Assembly (NCBI GenBank): GCA_029777225.1 | Contig: JAKOSR010000105.1 | Coordinates: forward strand, 1-11,078 | Direction: 5' to 3' | Length of the DNA: 11,078 nt | Origin: Chloroflexota bacterium | GTDB lineage: Bacteria; Chloroflexota; Anaerolineae; Anaerolineales; Anaerolineaceae | Shown: in pieces, positions 1 to 7,029 of the stretch | How positions within the stretch are numbered: the stretch's first letter is position 1 | Layout: every line of letters starts with the position of its first letter | The notes under the pieces: model-generated | The model's input: only the letters and a program-made list of their open reading frames with translations | Database searches by the model: none | What the model was told of the DNA's origin: nothing | Position numbers and translations under genes: made by a program

Positions 1-2637
1 CGAGGGTTCATCCAGCACATACAACGTCTGGCCGGTGGCCCGGCGCGAAAGCTCCTTGGAGAGCTTGACCCGTTGCGCTTCCCCACCCGAGAGCGTGGTG
101 CCTGGTTGGCCAAGGCGCACATATCCCAGCCCTACGGCCCGGAGCGTCTCCAGCTTGTGCACAATCCGGGGAAAAGCATTGAAATACTCGCTGGCCGCGT
201 CAACGGTCATATCCAGCACTTCGGCGATGTTTTTGTCCTTGAATCGCACCTGCAGGGTTTCGTGGTTGTAGCGCGCGCCGTGACAGACCTCGCAGGGCAC
301 ATAGACATCAGGTAGGAACTGCATCTCAATCTTGAGTTCGCCCTGGCCCTGGCAGGCTTCACATCGGCCACCCTTGACGTTGAACGAGAAACGACCCTTC
401 TGGTAGCCGCGGATCTTGGACTCGGGCAGCTCGGCGAAGAGGTCGCGGATATCATCAAAGATGCCCGTGTAGGTGGCCGGGTTGGAGCGCGGGGTACGGC
501 CAATTGGGGATTGGTCGATGTTGATGATTTTATCGAGGTGTTCCACGCCTTCAATATGGTCATGCGCGCCCGGGCTGGTATGGGCGCCCATCAGCTGGCG
601 CGCCAGCGCGTTATACAGCACATCCACCATCAGCGTGGACTTGCCCGAGCCGGAGACGCCGGTGATGCACACCAATTCTCCAAGGGGGATGTCCACGGTC
701 AGGTCCCGCAGGTTGTTTTCGGTCGCGCCGACCACGCGCAGGAACTTCCCATTCCCCGGCCGTCGCTGGGCGGGGATGGGGACAAACTTGCGCCCCGAAA
801 GGTAATCTCCCGTGATGGAGGCGGGGTTGGCTTCAACCTGGGCCGGGGTGCCTTCAGCCACAACTTCACCGCCATGCTCGCCAGCGCCCGGGCCAAGGTC
901 AATCACCCAATCCGCGGATCGGATGGTTTCGTCGTCGTGTTCCACCACCAGCACGGTGTTGCCCGTATCGCGCAGGTCCTTGAGGGTATCCAACAGCTTA
1001 CCATTATCCCTTGGGTGCAGGCCGATGGAGGGCTCATCCAGCACATACAGCACACCCATCAACTTGGACCCCACCTGGGTGGCCAGGCGGATGCGCTGGG
1101 CCTCCCCACCGCTCAGAGAACTGGCGGACCGGTCGAGCGTGAGGTAATCGAGCCCGACGTCCACCAAAAAGCCAAGGCGGGCGGTAATTTCGCGCAGGAT
1201 GCGTTCCGAAATGGCGCGGTCGCGGTTATTAAAGGGTGAATCCTGTTCGTTGTCCAGCCGGCACGCCCAATCCAGGGTGCGGTTCACCGGCCAGTCGGTG
1301 ACTTCGATGATGTTGAAGCTGTCCACGGTCACGCCGAGGGCTTCCTTGCGTAAACGCTTGCCACCGCACTCGGGGCAGGGTTGTTCGCTCATGTATTCGC
1401 CGATTTTCATGCGAATCCAATCTGAGTTGGTTTCCCGGAAGCGCCTCTCAAGGTTGCCGACCACGCCCTCAAACGGGGTGCTAAAGGAACTGCGCCGGCC
1501 ACTGCGGCCGATGAATTCCACGCGGATTTCCTGCCCTTGGGTGCCGTAAAGCACCAGGTCCAGTTGTTCCTTGCTCAGCTTGTTTACCGGTGTATCCAGT
1601 GAGAACCTGGCGTGTTTCGAGAGGGCTTCCACCATTTGCCAGGCGTAGCCGCCTTCTTCGCGCGGACCAGACCATTCCAGCGCGTTTATCGCGCCTTCGC
1701 GCAAGGATTTGGTCTTGTCGGGTATGAGCAGGTCCGGGCTCACTTCCTGGCGGAATCCCAGGCCCTGGCAGGTGGGGCAGGCCCCATGCGGCGTGTTAAA
1801 TGAAAAGGTGCGCGGTTCAATTTCAATAAGGATGGAGCCATGCTCCGGGCAGGCCAGATTTTCAGAGAATTGGATGTCCTCTTTCAGCTCGGTGGAAAGG
1901 TTTTGTATGGTGACATAGCCCTCACCTACCTTCAGCGCGGTCTCAACCGAGTCGGTCAGGCGCGAAACCGCAGCCCGCCGGTCTTCAGGGTTCTCGTAAG
2001 TGGAAATAACCAGCCTGTCCACCACCGCTTCGATGGTGTGCTTCTTATAACGGTCGAGCGTAATTTCCTCATCCAGGGCGTGCACGTCGCCATCCACGCG
2101 CGCGCGCATGAAACCCATTTTGCTGATATCTGAAAGGACGGCCTGGTAGGTGCCCTTGCGTTCGCGCACCAACGGCGCGAGAATGAGCAACCGGCTGCCT
2201 GCCGGCATGGCCATGATGCTCTCCACGATTTCCTGGGCGGATTGTTTTTGCACCGCCCGGCCACAAACCGGGCAATGCGGCACGCCAACCCGGGCGAAAA
2301 GTAAACGAAGGTAATCGTAAATTTCGGTTACGGTGCCAACAGTGGACCGGGGGTTGTGGGAGGTTGCTTTTTGGTCGATGGACACTGCTGGCGACAAACC
2401 TTCGATGGCGTCCACATCCGGTTTGTTCATCTGGCCAAGGAACTGGCGGGCGTAAGAAGAGAGGGATTCCACGTAGCGGCGCTGACCTTCGGCAAAGATG
2501 GTGTCAAATGCCAGTGAACTTTTGCCCGAACCCGAAAGACCAGTGAGCACCACCAGGCGGTTGCGCGGAATCTCGACGGTGATATTTTTGAGGTTGTGTT
2601 CACGCGCGCCAATCACGCGCAAGTTGTCTCTGGGCAT
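1..2637 (-). CDS. uvrA: Excinuclease ABC subunit UvrA (3' end cut by window edge)
   Basis: UvrA is the damage-sensing ATPase of nucleotide excision repair; it dimerises, loads UvrB on damaged DNA and leaves. The minus frame is open from ATG at 2637 to position 1, giving 879 residues that end in YVLDEPS, the second Walker B. The family usually has about 940-960, so some 60-80 residues lie outside the window. Visible: first Walker A GLSGSGKS (33-40), first ABC signature LSGGEAQR (from 508), second Walker A GVSGSGKST (660-668), second signature LSGGEAQR (from 849), and a C-terminal zinc module with C759, C762, C782 and C785. The first zinc module is C263-x2-H266 with C287 and C290, so its second ligand is His where E. 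coli has Cys. A GGAG lies 11 nt before the ATG. It is transcribed away from proC, with its own promoter. Identification is certain. Confidence 0.98.
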   Translation of the reverse strand, partial: MPRDNLRVIGAREHNLKNITVEIPRNRLVVLTGLSGSGKSSLAFDTIFAEGQRRYVESLSSYARQFLGQMNKPDVDAIEGLSPAVSIDQKATSHNPRSTVGTVTEIYDYLRLLFARVGVPHCPVCGRAVQKQSAQEIVESIMAMPAGSRLLILAPLVRERKGTYQAVLSDISKMGFMRARVDGDVHALDEEITLDRYKKHTIEAVVDRLVISTYENPEDRRAAVSRLTDSVETALKVGEGYVTIQNLSTELKEDIQFSENLACPEHGSILIEIEPRTFSFNTPHGACPTCQGLGFRQEVSPDLLIPDKTKSLREGAINALEWSGPREEGGYAWQMVEALSKHARFSLDTPVNKLSKEQLDLVLYGTQGQEIRVEFIGRSGRRSSFSTPFEGVVGNLERRFRETNSDWIRMKIGEYMSEQPCPECGGKRLRKEALGVTVDSFNIIEVTDWPVNRTLDWACRLDNEQDSPFNNRDRAISERILREITARLGFLVDVGLDYLTLDRSASSLSGGEAQRIRLATQVGSKLMGVLYVLDEPSIGLHPRDNGKLLDTLKDLRDTGNTVLVVEHDDETIRSADWVIDLGPGAGEHGGEVVAEGTPAQVEANPASITGDYLSGRKFVPIPAQRRPGNGKFLRVVGATENNLRDLTVDIPLGELVCITGVSGSGKSTLMVDVLYNALARQLMGAHTSPGAHDHIEGVEHLDKIINIDQSPIGRTPRSNPATYTGIFDDIRDLFAELPESKIRGYQKGRFSFNVKGGRCEACQGQGELKIEMQFLPDVYVPCEVCHGARYNHETLQVRFKDKNIAEVLDMTVDAASEYFNAFPRIVHKLETLRAVGLGYVRLGQPGTTLSGGEAQRVKLSKELSRRATGQTLYVLDEPS

Positions 2638-2661
2638 GGTTTCTCTCACTCCGGGTTAATA

Positions 2662-2692
2662 ATTATACCATTTGTTCTATAATACGCCGCAA
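2662..2692 (-). promoter_or_regulatory. Candidate promoter of uvrA
   Basis: On the minus strand a perfect TATAAT (2667-2662) lies 24 nt before the uvrA ATG, with a possible -35 TTGCGG (2692-2687) at a long 19-bp spacing. The predicted start near 2655 leaves a leader of under 20 nt that still contains the GGAG ribosome binding site. The -10 box is convincing; the -35 is weak. No clear LexA-type box was seen. Confidence 0.5.
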
Positions 2693-2772
2693 AAATTAAG
2701 TATACTCGCGAAGTGGGGGGGATGTTCAAATTCCATGCATGCATTGAGACGCGGCAGCCGTTTACGGGCACG

Positions 2773-2802
2773 AAAAAACTACATTGCTGGGGTCAAACCA
2801 GC
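2773..2802 (-). terminator. Candidate terminator of proC
   Basis: On the minus strand, 45 nt after the proC stop, GCTGG and CCAGC (2802-2786) can pair around a 7-nt loop, followed after 7 nt by six T (2778-2773). The stem is only 5 bp and the T-tract is not directly adjacent, so this is a weak intrinsic terminator. A second similar hairpin, GCTGG-N4-CCAGC at 2825-2838, lies closer to the stop codon. The rest of the 209-bp gap holds no gene that I can see. Confidence 0.35.
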
Positions 2803-2846
2803 ATCGGTATTCAGAGCGTGCTCCGCTGGTAAACCAGCTGGGAATA

Positions 2847-3686
2847 TCAGCCCTCGAGGTTTTGCTTGTTCCGGCCCTCGCCAAGTTCCTTTGAGCGCTG
2901 GTAAGCCGCCCAAATGGCGCGCGAGATGGCGGTACGGAAGCCGGCTTTCTCCAGGTAATACAGCGCCTCAGCCGAGGTGCCGCCCGGGGAAGTGACTTCG
3001 TTGCGCAAGCTTGCCGGGTGCTCGTGGTTGTGGTCATAGTATTCCACGCTGCCTTTCAGCGTTTGGACCACCAGTTGCTCGGCAATGCGGCGTGGAAAGC
3101 CCATGTGCACGCCCGCGTCAATCATGGCTTCCATGAACAGGAACACGTACGCCGGGCCTGTCCCGGAGAGCGCGGTGGCCATATCCAGGTAGTCCTCATC
3201 TTCCACGAAAATCTCCTGGCCAAGCGTTTGGAAAATGCTGGCGGCCAGCGCGTGCTGCTCGGGGCTCACCGCGGAGGATTGCGCCCATACCGTGATGCCC
3301 ATGCCAATTTGCGCGGGTGTGTTGGGCATGGAGCGAACCACCCGTTCGACCCCGAATGAACGCCGCAGCGCTTCGATGGAAACCCCTGCCATAATCGAGA
3401 TGAGGAGGGCGTCAGGCCGGATGGCGCCCCGCGCACCGTTGGCAACCTGTGCCAGGCGCTGGGGTTTGATGGCCAAAATCACCACGTCGGCTTCTTCCAT
3501 CACCTGCCGGTTGCTGGTGGAACCACTCACCAGGAATTCCGTACAAAGTTCATCCAGGCGCAGGGGGTTGGGCCCCGCGATGGCGATTTCCGCGGGTGGG
3601 CAGCCGCCGGCATGAATCAGGCTGGCGACCAGCGTGCGGCCCATGACGCCCGGGCCAATGATGGCAATTTTGGTGTTCTGCAACAT
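2847..3686 (-). CDS. proC: Pyrroline-5-carboxylate reductase
   Basis: Cytosolic enzyme that reduces 1-pyrroline-5-carboxylate to L-proline with NAD(P)H, the last step of proline synthesis. The 279-residue product has the usual family length. An N-terminal Rossmann fold starts with IIGPGVMG (9-16), and VILAIKPQ (69-76) and MPNTPAQIGMG (120-130) are typical of ProC. The C-terminal dimerisation and active-site domain has LSGTGPAYVFLFMEAM (173-188) and the signature VTSPGGTSAEAL (231-242). AGGAG lies 7 nt before the ATG, which supports this start. It is 62 bp downstream of the YdjM-like gene, with no clear terminator between them, so it may be read with that operon as well as from its own -10 box. 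No other proline gene is in the window. Confidence 0.97.
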   Translation of the reverse strand: MLQNTKIAIIGPGVMGRTLVASLIHAGGCPPAEIAIAGPNPLRLDELCTEFLVSGSTSNRQVMEEADVVILAIKPQRLAQVANGARGAIRPDALLISIMAGVSIEALRRSFGVERVVRSMPNTPAQIGMGITVWAQSSAVSPEQHALAASIFQTLGQEIFVEDEDYLDMATALSGTGPAYVFLFMEAMIDAGVHMGFPRRIAEQLVVQTLKGSVEYYDHNHEHPASLRNEVTSPGGTSAEALYYLEKAGFRTAISRAIWAAYQRSKELGEGRNKQNLEG

Positions 3687-3712
3687 GGCAAGCTCCTTGG
3701 TTCTCTTAGCGT

Positions 3713-3718
3713 ATTATA
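3713..3718 (-). promoter_or_regulatory. Possible -10 box of proC
   Basis: A perfect TATAAT on the minus strand (3718-3713) lies 26 nt before the proC ATG and upstream of its AGGAG. No good -35 is found at 16-18 bp (TGCCGT at best). It sits in the only gap between proC and the preceding gene, so it could let proC be expressed apart from the membrane-protein pair upstream. Confidence 0.35.
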
Positions 3719-3748
3719 CAGGCAGTCCGGGGCCTACGGCACGCCGAA

Positions 3749-4252
3749 TCAGGGTTGCCCAATCCAATCAACCAGGCCCGAAACCCCCATGACAATCAGC
3801 CCGGCAATCCCGGTGTACACCAGCAAGGTGGCCATGCCACCATCGGTGAGCTGCCCGGTCACTAAAGGATTGGTGGAGATGAAGGGCCAAAAAGGATGCA
3901 TGTCCGTGTAAATCAACGCGTCGAGTAGCACATGGCTTAGGCTGCCAGTCAGGCCGCTCAGGATGGCAATGCGCCAGGTGAGCCAGGGTGTCGTGCCAGT
4001 CTTTTTCCCACATAGGCGGGCCAGCCCAAGTACCACCAGCCTTCCGCTCAGTGAGGCTGCCAGCCCAATTGGGATTGCAAGTAAAAAGGTGTGCGTAACG
4101 CCATGCGCCTGCCCTTTGCCGGTAAGAATCACCGCCAGGGGCTGCAAGTCCATCAGGATTTGCGCCCAGGCAAAAATCAATAGGCTGAACTTGTGTTTTG
4201 CGAGAGATTTAAGCGCCAGCGCGGGGCCGAGGTGGAGAGGTGTGAAAGGCAT
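3749..4252 (-). CDS. YdjM/DUF457-like small membrane protein (predicted metal-binding)
   Basis: A 167-residue hydrophobic protein with about four membrane segments (roughly 22-42, 55-80, 93-112, 141-162). Its polar residues are spaced as in the YdjM/DUF457 'membrane-bound metal-dependent hydrolase' group: H7 in MPFTPLHLGP, D35 in LMDLQP, H50 and H54 in HGVTHTFL, then H107, D111 and H119 in SLSHVLLDA and DMHPFWPF (117-124). The paired HxxxH and SHxxxD motifs before a PFWPF turn suggest a metal site at the membrane face. The family name is from recall; DUF4184 is an alternative. No reaction is established for such proteins. AGGAG lies 8 nt before the ATG. It starts 23 bp after the flippase-like gene, so the two are almost surely co-transcribed. 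Confidence 0.6.
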   Translation of the reverse strand: MPFTPLHLGPALALKSLAKHKFSLLIFAWAQILMDLQPLAVILTGKGQAHGVTHTFLLAIPIGLAASLSGRLVVLGLARLCGKKTGTTPWLTWRIAILSGLTGSLSHVLLDALIYTDMHPFWPFISTNPLVTGQLTDGGMATLLVYTGIAGLIVMGVSGLVDWIGQP

Positions 4253-4275
4253 GCGGGCTCCTGGGCGGGTATTGC

Positions 4276-5415
4276 TCAGGCGTCCGGCATGGTCCCTGGA
4301 GCCTCGCCGGTCACCCCGTTGGTCGGGGAGGGAGGTGCCTGGTTATTGGTCCGGCTAAGGACGGCGGTCAGGGCAAACCCGACCAGGGTGGGAATCCAGA
4401 ACGAGATTAAGCGGTATCCAATGATGACCACGACGCTAATCCCATCCGGCACGCCCTGGCTGGTGAACAGCGCCGCCATGGAGGCCTCCACCACGCCGAT
4501 GCCACCGGGGAACAGGAAGGCCATTTTGGCCAGCAGCAGCGGCAGGCCGTAGCCAGCCGCCAGCACACCGGCGTTCACGTTATGGCCGGAGGCAATAAAC
4601 AGGAAATACATACACATCATGTCGAAAAAGATATAGCCGAAACAACCCAGGGTTGGTTTCAGCCAGTTGCCGTTCTCAAGATTTTTCCAGGAGAGGATGA
4701 AGCTGTTGAGCGCGGCTTTCGTGCGGGCGGGGTCGTACGGTTTTTTACGGATGCGCGCCCAGTTCCACAGGGCCCAGTTGACGGTTTTATAAGCGGTCTG
4801 GGGGAACTTGAGGCCGGCCAGCGCGCCGAACGAGAACACTGCGAGCAGCAGCAGAAACACCGAGTATTGGATGAGCTGCGATTGGCTGAGCCGGTGCATG
4901 GCGAAAAGGAAGATGATGCCGATGATGGACACCACCATGATGGCAGCGTTCATCAACATTGCCGGCAATAGGCTGGACATGGTTGCCGTGGTTCTGTCGC
5001 CACCTTCCTTGCGCACGAAGCCGAAAGTTGCCGCGGTCGCCGCCACCCACCCCCCAGCCACCAGGCCAATGCTATAGGAGGCCAGCGCAATCATCGAGCC
5101 CCTCAAAATGGGCAGTTTTTCGTTATGGATGGCCAGGATGGCATGCAGAGCATACCCATAGGCAATATAGGCGCAAATCTCCGCCACGAAGGCCAGGCCC
5201 ACTGCCCACCAGGTCATGTCGCGCACAACGGTTACCGAGTCTTTCAGATTCGTTATCTGCGGCAGCAACACGTTGACCGCGAGGCCGAGCACGACCACGA
5301 CAAGCAATATGCGCCAGGTCTTGGTCTTTGATGGGGGGGCTTGCTGTTCGAGTTCTTCCACTTTTTTACGAGCGTTGGTTTGTCGAAGCGGTAAGGTTAT
5401 ATCCATATCGTGCAT
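4276..5415 (-). CDS. Flippase-like / lysylphosphatidylglycerol synthase TM-region family protein
   Basis: A 379-residue inner-membrane protein of the family that matches the transmembrane half of MprF (PF03706, formerly UPF0104). Members are thought to move or present lipids, but most, including this one, have no known substrate. About eight hydrophobic segments are visible, near 34-52, 68-92, 105-125, 150-172, 182-202, 257-277, 283-302 and 326-354. The family signature FPGGIGVVEASM is at 302-313, and LPLLLAKM precedes it. The N-terminus is a charged cytosolic stretch (11-33) and the C-terminus a proline-rich tail (359-379). There is no aminoacyl-transferase domain, so it is not a full MprF. 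The first ATG has only a weak AGG before it; Met4 is an alternative start. An in-frame stop lies a few codons upstream. It leads a two-gene operon with the YdjM-like gene. Confidence 0.85.
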   Translation of the reverse strand: MHDMDITLPLRQTNARKKVEELEQQAPPSKTKTWRILLVVVVLGLAVNVLLPQITNLKDSVTVVRDMTWWAVGLAFVAEICAYIAYGYALHAILAIHNEKLPILRGSMIALASYSIGLVAGGWVAATAATFGFVRKEGGDRTTATMSSLLPAMLMNAAIMVVSIIGIIFLFAMHRLSQSQLIQYSVFLLLLAVFSFGALAGLKFPQTAYKTVNWALWNWARIRKKPYDPARTKAALNSFILSWKNLENGNWLKPTLGCFGYIFFDMMCMYFLFIASGHNVNAGVLAAGYGLPLLLAKMAFLFPGGIGVVEASMAALFTSQGVPDGISVVVIIGYRLISFWIPTLVGFALTAVLSRTNNQAPPSPTNGVTGEAPGTMPDA

Positions 5416-5681
5416 CAGCCTGCAAGTCTTGTGCCAAAAAGCTTATTCCAGGCATGCCGGCTGAACTGCTCATCCTTGGAACCTTTGCGAAGGCTCCATG
5501 TTGTTCCTGCTTGATTTCGATGACCATACGTTGACTGTTAAGTTTAGTCCAACTTGACGCTTTGGGCAAACGGACGTCCATCCCGCAAAGGGGTCTTAAC
5601 CCGCTGCACACAAAACGCCCCACCATCCTCATTAACACGGAGGATGTGGAGCGTCTTGCCTGGGTTGTATGGGCTGGATAA
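5416..5681 (-). other. Non-coding gap between the BMP and flippase-like genes
   Basis: These 266 bp hold no recognisable gene. A 90-codon minus-strand frame (5638-5366) runs through it and into the flippase-like gene, but has no ribosome binding site or known motif. Near its right end is a terminator-like hairpin (5620-5649). A weak minus-strand promoter may lie at 5552-5523: TTGGAC, 18 bp, then TATGGT. An imperfect hairpin GGA-A-CCTT/AAGG-C-TCC lies near 5480-5500, without a T-tract. Confidence 0.5.
5612..5649 (-). terminator. Candidate terminator of the BMP gene
   Basis: Starting 33 nt after the BMP stop codon on the minus strand, CCACATCCTC pairs with GAGGATGGTGG, giving 10 bp with one bulged base and a 9-nt loop (5649-5620). 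It is followed after 4 nt by TTTT (5615-5612). The stem is good but the T-tract is short. It would isolate the BMP gene from the flippase-like operon downstream. Confidence 0.5.
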
Positions 5682-6767
5682 CTACCGAAGGATTACAGGC
5701 AGAAAGACGGCATGAGAGTAAAACGGCTGCCACACGTCAATGCTGCCATTCATGATACCAGTGGATACGGTCTCAAGATACGAAATAACTTCTGGCGGGA
5801 TGTCCGGCTCGGTTTCGTGGTAAGGCGCCAGGCCAACGCCGCCACTGGCCATGTCATAGACGTATGTGCCAGGTGTAAAAGTGCCATTCAGATGGTCCGA
5901 AATTGTGCTGTAGACGGCGTTGTCGATGCGCTTGAGCACGCTGGTGAGCAGGTATTCAGAGCCATCCACCGCGCCGCCTTCAAACGCGGTGAAGTATTCA
6001 TCAACATCCACGCCGATGCAATATTTACTGAGGGAGGCAGCTTTTTTGATGGCACCATTGCCCATGCTTCCGCCCACGCCAAAGATGACATCCGCGCCGC
6101 GGTCAATTTGGGATTGAGCAAGCGTCGCGCCGACGTCTTCGTGTTGGAAATCGTAGGCATAGTCCGTGATGACATCCACCAGGTGATTGGCCCACTGCGC
6201 GCCAAAGGTATAGGGTATGACGAAGTTATCAACGGTCGGGATGGGCATGCCGGCCACGATGCCAATGTGTCCGCTCTCGGTCATCAGGCCCGCCAATGAA
6301 CCGGCCAGGTACGCGGCTTCGTCAGATGCCATCGTGATGCCACGCAAATTTGACGGGTACGCCGGCGCGTCCCACCACACGTCCACGATGCCAAAATGCA
6401 CGGCGGGGTTACTCAAGGCGGCTGCCATGGTGGCATTGCCCATGGTAAAGCCCACGGTCAGGCACAGTAAGTTCAACTCAGCAACACATTGGTTAATGGC
6501 GGCGGTGTAGTCCGGGTCCGTGTTGCCTGCCGGTTGGTAAACATGGCCTTCCACCAGGTTTTCGTCAACCGCCTGCGTGAGGCCTTCATAGGCCATCTGG
6601 TTAAAGCTATGGTCATCCACAGGGCCATCTGGTATCAGGCCCACCTTGGGAAGACTCTCCACCGCGGACTTGGCCGAGGTGGGCTGGGAAGCAAACAGGG
6701 AGATTAACGCCAGGACGAACATTAAAAGCCTTATGCGCGTCACGCAAGACTTTCGTGAAGTATTCAT
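5682..6767 (-). CDS. Secreted BMP-family (Med/PnrA-like) substrate-binding protein
   Basis: A periplasmic-binding-type protein; relatives bind purine nucleosides or similar solutes for ABC importers. Family motifs run through the 361 residues: DDHSFNQMAYEGL (51-63), FGIVDV (125-130), SDEAAYLAGSLAGLM (148-162), IGIVAG (168-173), GADVIFGVGGSMGNGAIKKA (224-243), IGVDVDEY (251-258) and TSVLKRIDNAVY (275-286). The signal peptide has basic residues 5-13, a hydrophobic core 12-27 and a likely signal peptidase I site after TSA (30-32). There is no lipobox cysteine after the core, although most BMP proteins are lipoproteins. The C-terminus carries an unusual aromatic and hydrophobic tail, residues 346-361, ending FLPVILR. 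GGAG lies 5 nt before the ATG. No ABC permease or ATPase gene adjoins it. It is divergent from the GPH symporter. The family is clear; the ligand is unknown. Confidence 0.9.
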   Translation of the reverse strand: MNTSRKSCVTRIRLLMFVLALISLFASQPTSAKSAVESLPKVGLIPDGPVDDHSFNQMAYEGLTQAVDENLVEGHVYQPAGNTDPDYTAAINQCVAELNLLCLTVGFTMGNATMAAALSNPAVHFGIVDVWWDAPAYPSNLRGITMASDEAAYLAGSLAGLMTESGHIGIVAGMPIPTVDNFVIPYTFGAQWANHLVDVITDYAYDFQHEDVGATLAQSQIDRGADVIFGVGGSMGNGAIKKAASLSKYCIGVDVDEYFTAFEGGAVDGSEYLLTSVLKRIDNAVYSTISDHLNGTFTPGTYVYDMASGGVGLAPYHETEPDIPPEVISYLETVSTGIMNGSIDVWQPFYSHAVFLPVILR

Positions 6768-6795
6768 ATATTCTCCATTAAGTAATAAGTAGACT

Positions 6796-6820
6796 TGGAC
6801 AGGTAATATTACTGCTGGAC
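6796..6820. promoter_or_regulatory. Candidate operator between the divergent BMP and symporter genes
   Basis: A perfect 10-bp palindrome GTAATATTAC (6803-6812) is flanked by two direct TGGAC words at 6796-6800 and 6816-6820, exactly 20 bp or about two helix turns apart. A related word, TAGTATTAC, lies at 6845-6853 and reads GTAATACTA on the other strand. The site is 36-72 bp upstream of the BMP start and more than 200 bp from the symporter start. The rest of the 262-bp gap shows no gene and no strong BMP promoter. Confidence 0.35.
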
Positions 6821-6978
6821 GGGCAAATAATCACGCCATGAACATAGTATTACAGGTTTCATACTTAATCAGATTTTCCAACTTTTAATGGGCAATGTCA
6901 ATGGATTATCTCACGCTCTGGCGCCGCATTGACGCGCGTTTTGCGACCAAAAATGGACTGGCGACCTCACTTTCCGGG

Positions 6979-6984
6979 TAGAAT
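6979..6984 (+). promoter_or_regulatory. Possible -10 box of the GPH symporter gene
   Basis: TAGAAT matches the -10 consensus at 5 of 6 bases and lies 45 bp before the ATG. The best -35 nearby is TGGACT (6954-6959) at a poor 19-bp spacing. The call is tentative. Confidence 0.25.
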
Positions 6985-7029
6985 TAGGACTCTTGAACCT
7001 ATACCGCATATTTATTTCCCGGAGGGCGC

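Noticed and set aside
511..1239. A 242-codon plus-strand open frame
   Set aside because: It lies wholly inside uvrA on the other strand, where every UvrA motif is intact, and its translation has the low-complexity look of an antisense frame.
2678..2683. A plus-strand TATAAT upstream of uvrA, suggesting a divergent transcript
   Set aside because: No -35 partner at a usual distance and no plus-strand gene follows; it overlaps AT-rich promoter sequence of uvrA.
2735..2744. The perfect palindrome ATGCATGCAT between proC and uvrA
   Set aside because: It is a simple alternating purine-pyrimidine repeat with no second copy and no promoter at a telling distance.
5366..5638. A 90-codon minus-strand frame in the gap after the BMP gene
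   Set aside because: It overlaps the start of the flippase-like gene, has no ribosome binding site or recognisable motif, and reads like a chance frame.
5712..6299. A 195-codon plus-strand open frame
   Set aside because: It is antisense to the BMP gene, whose family motifs cover the same stretch without a gap.
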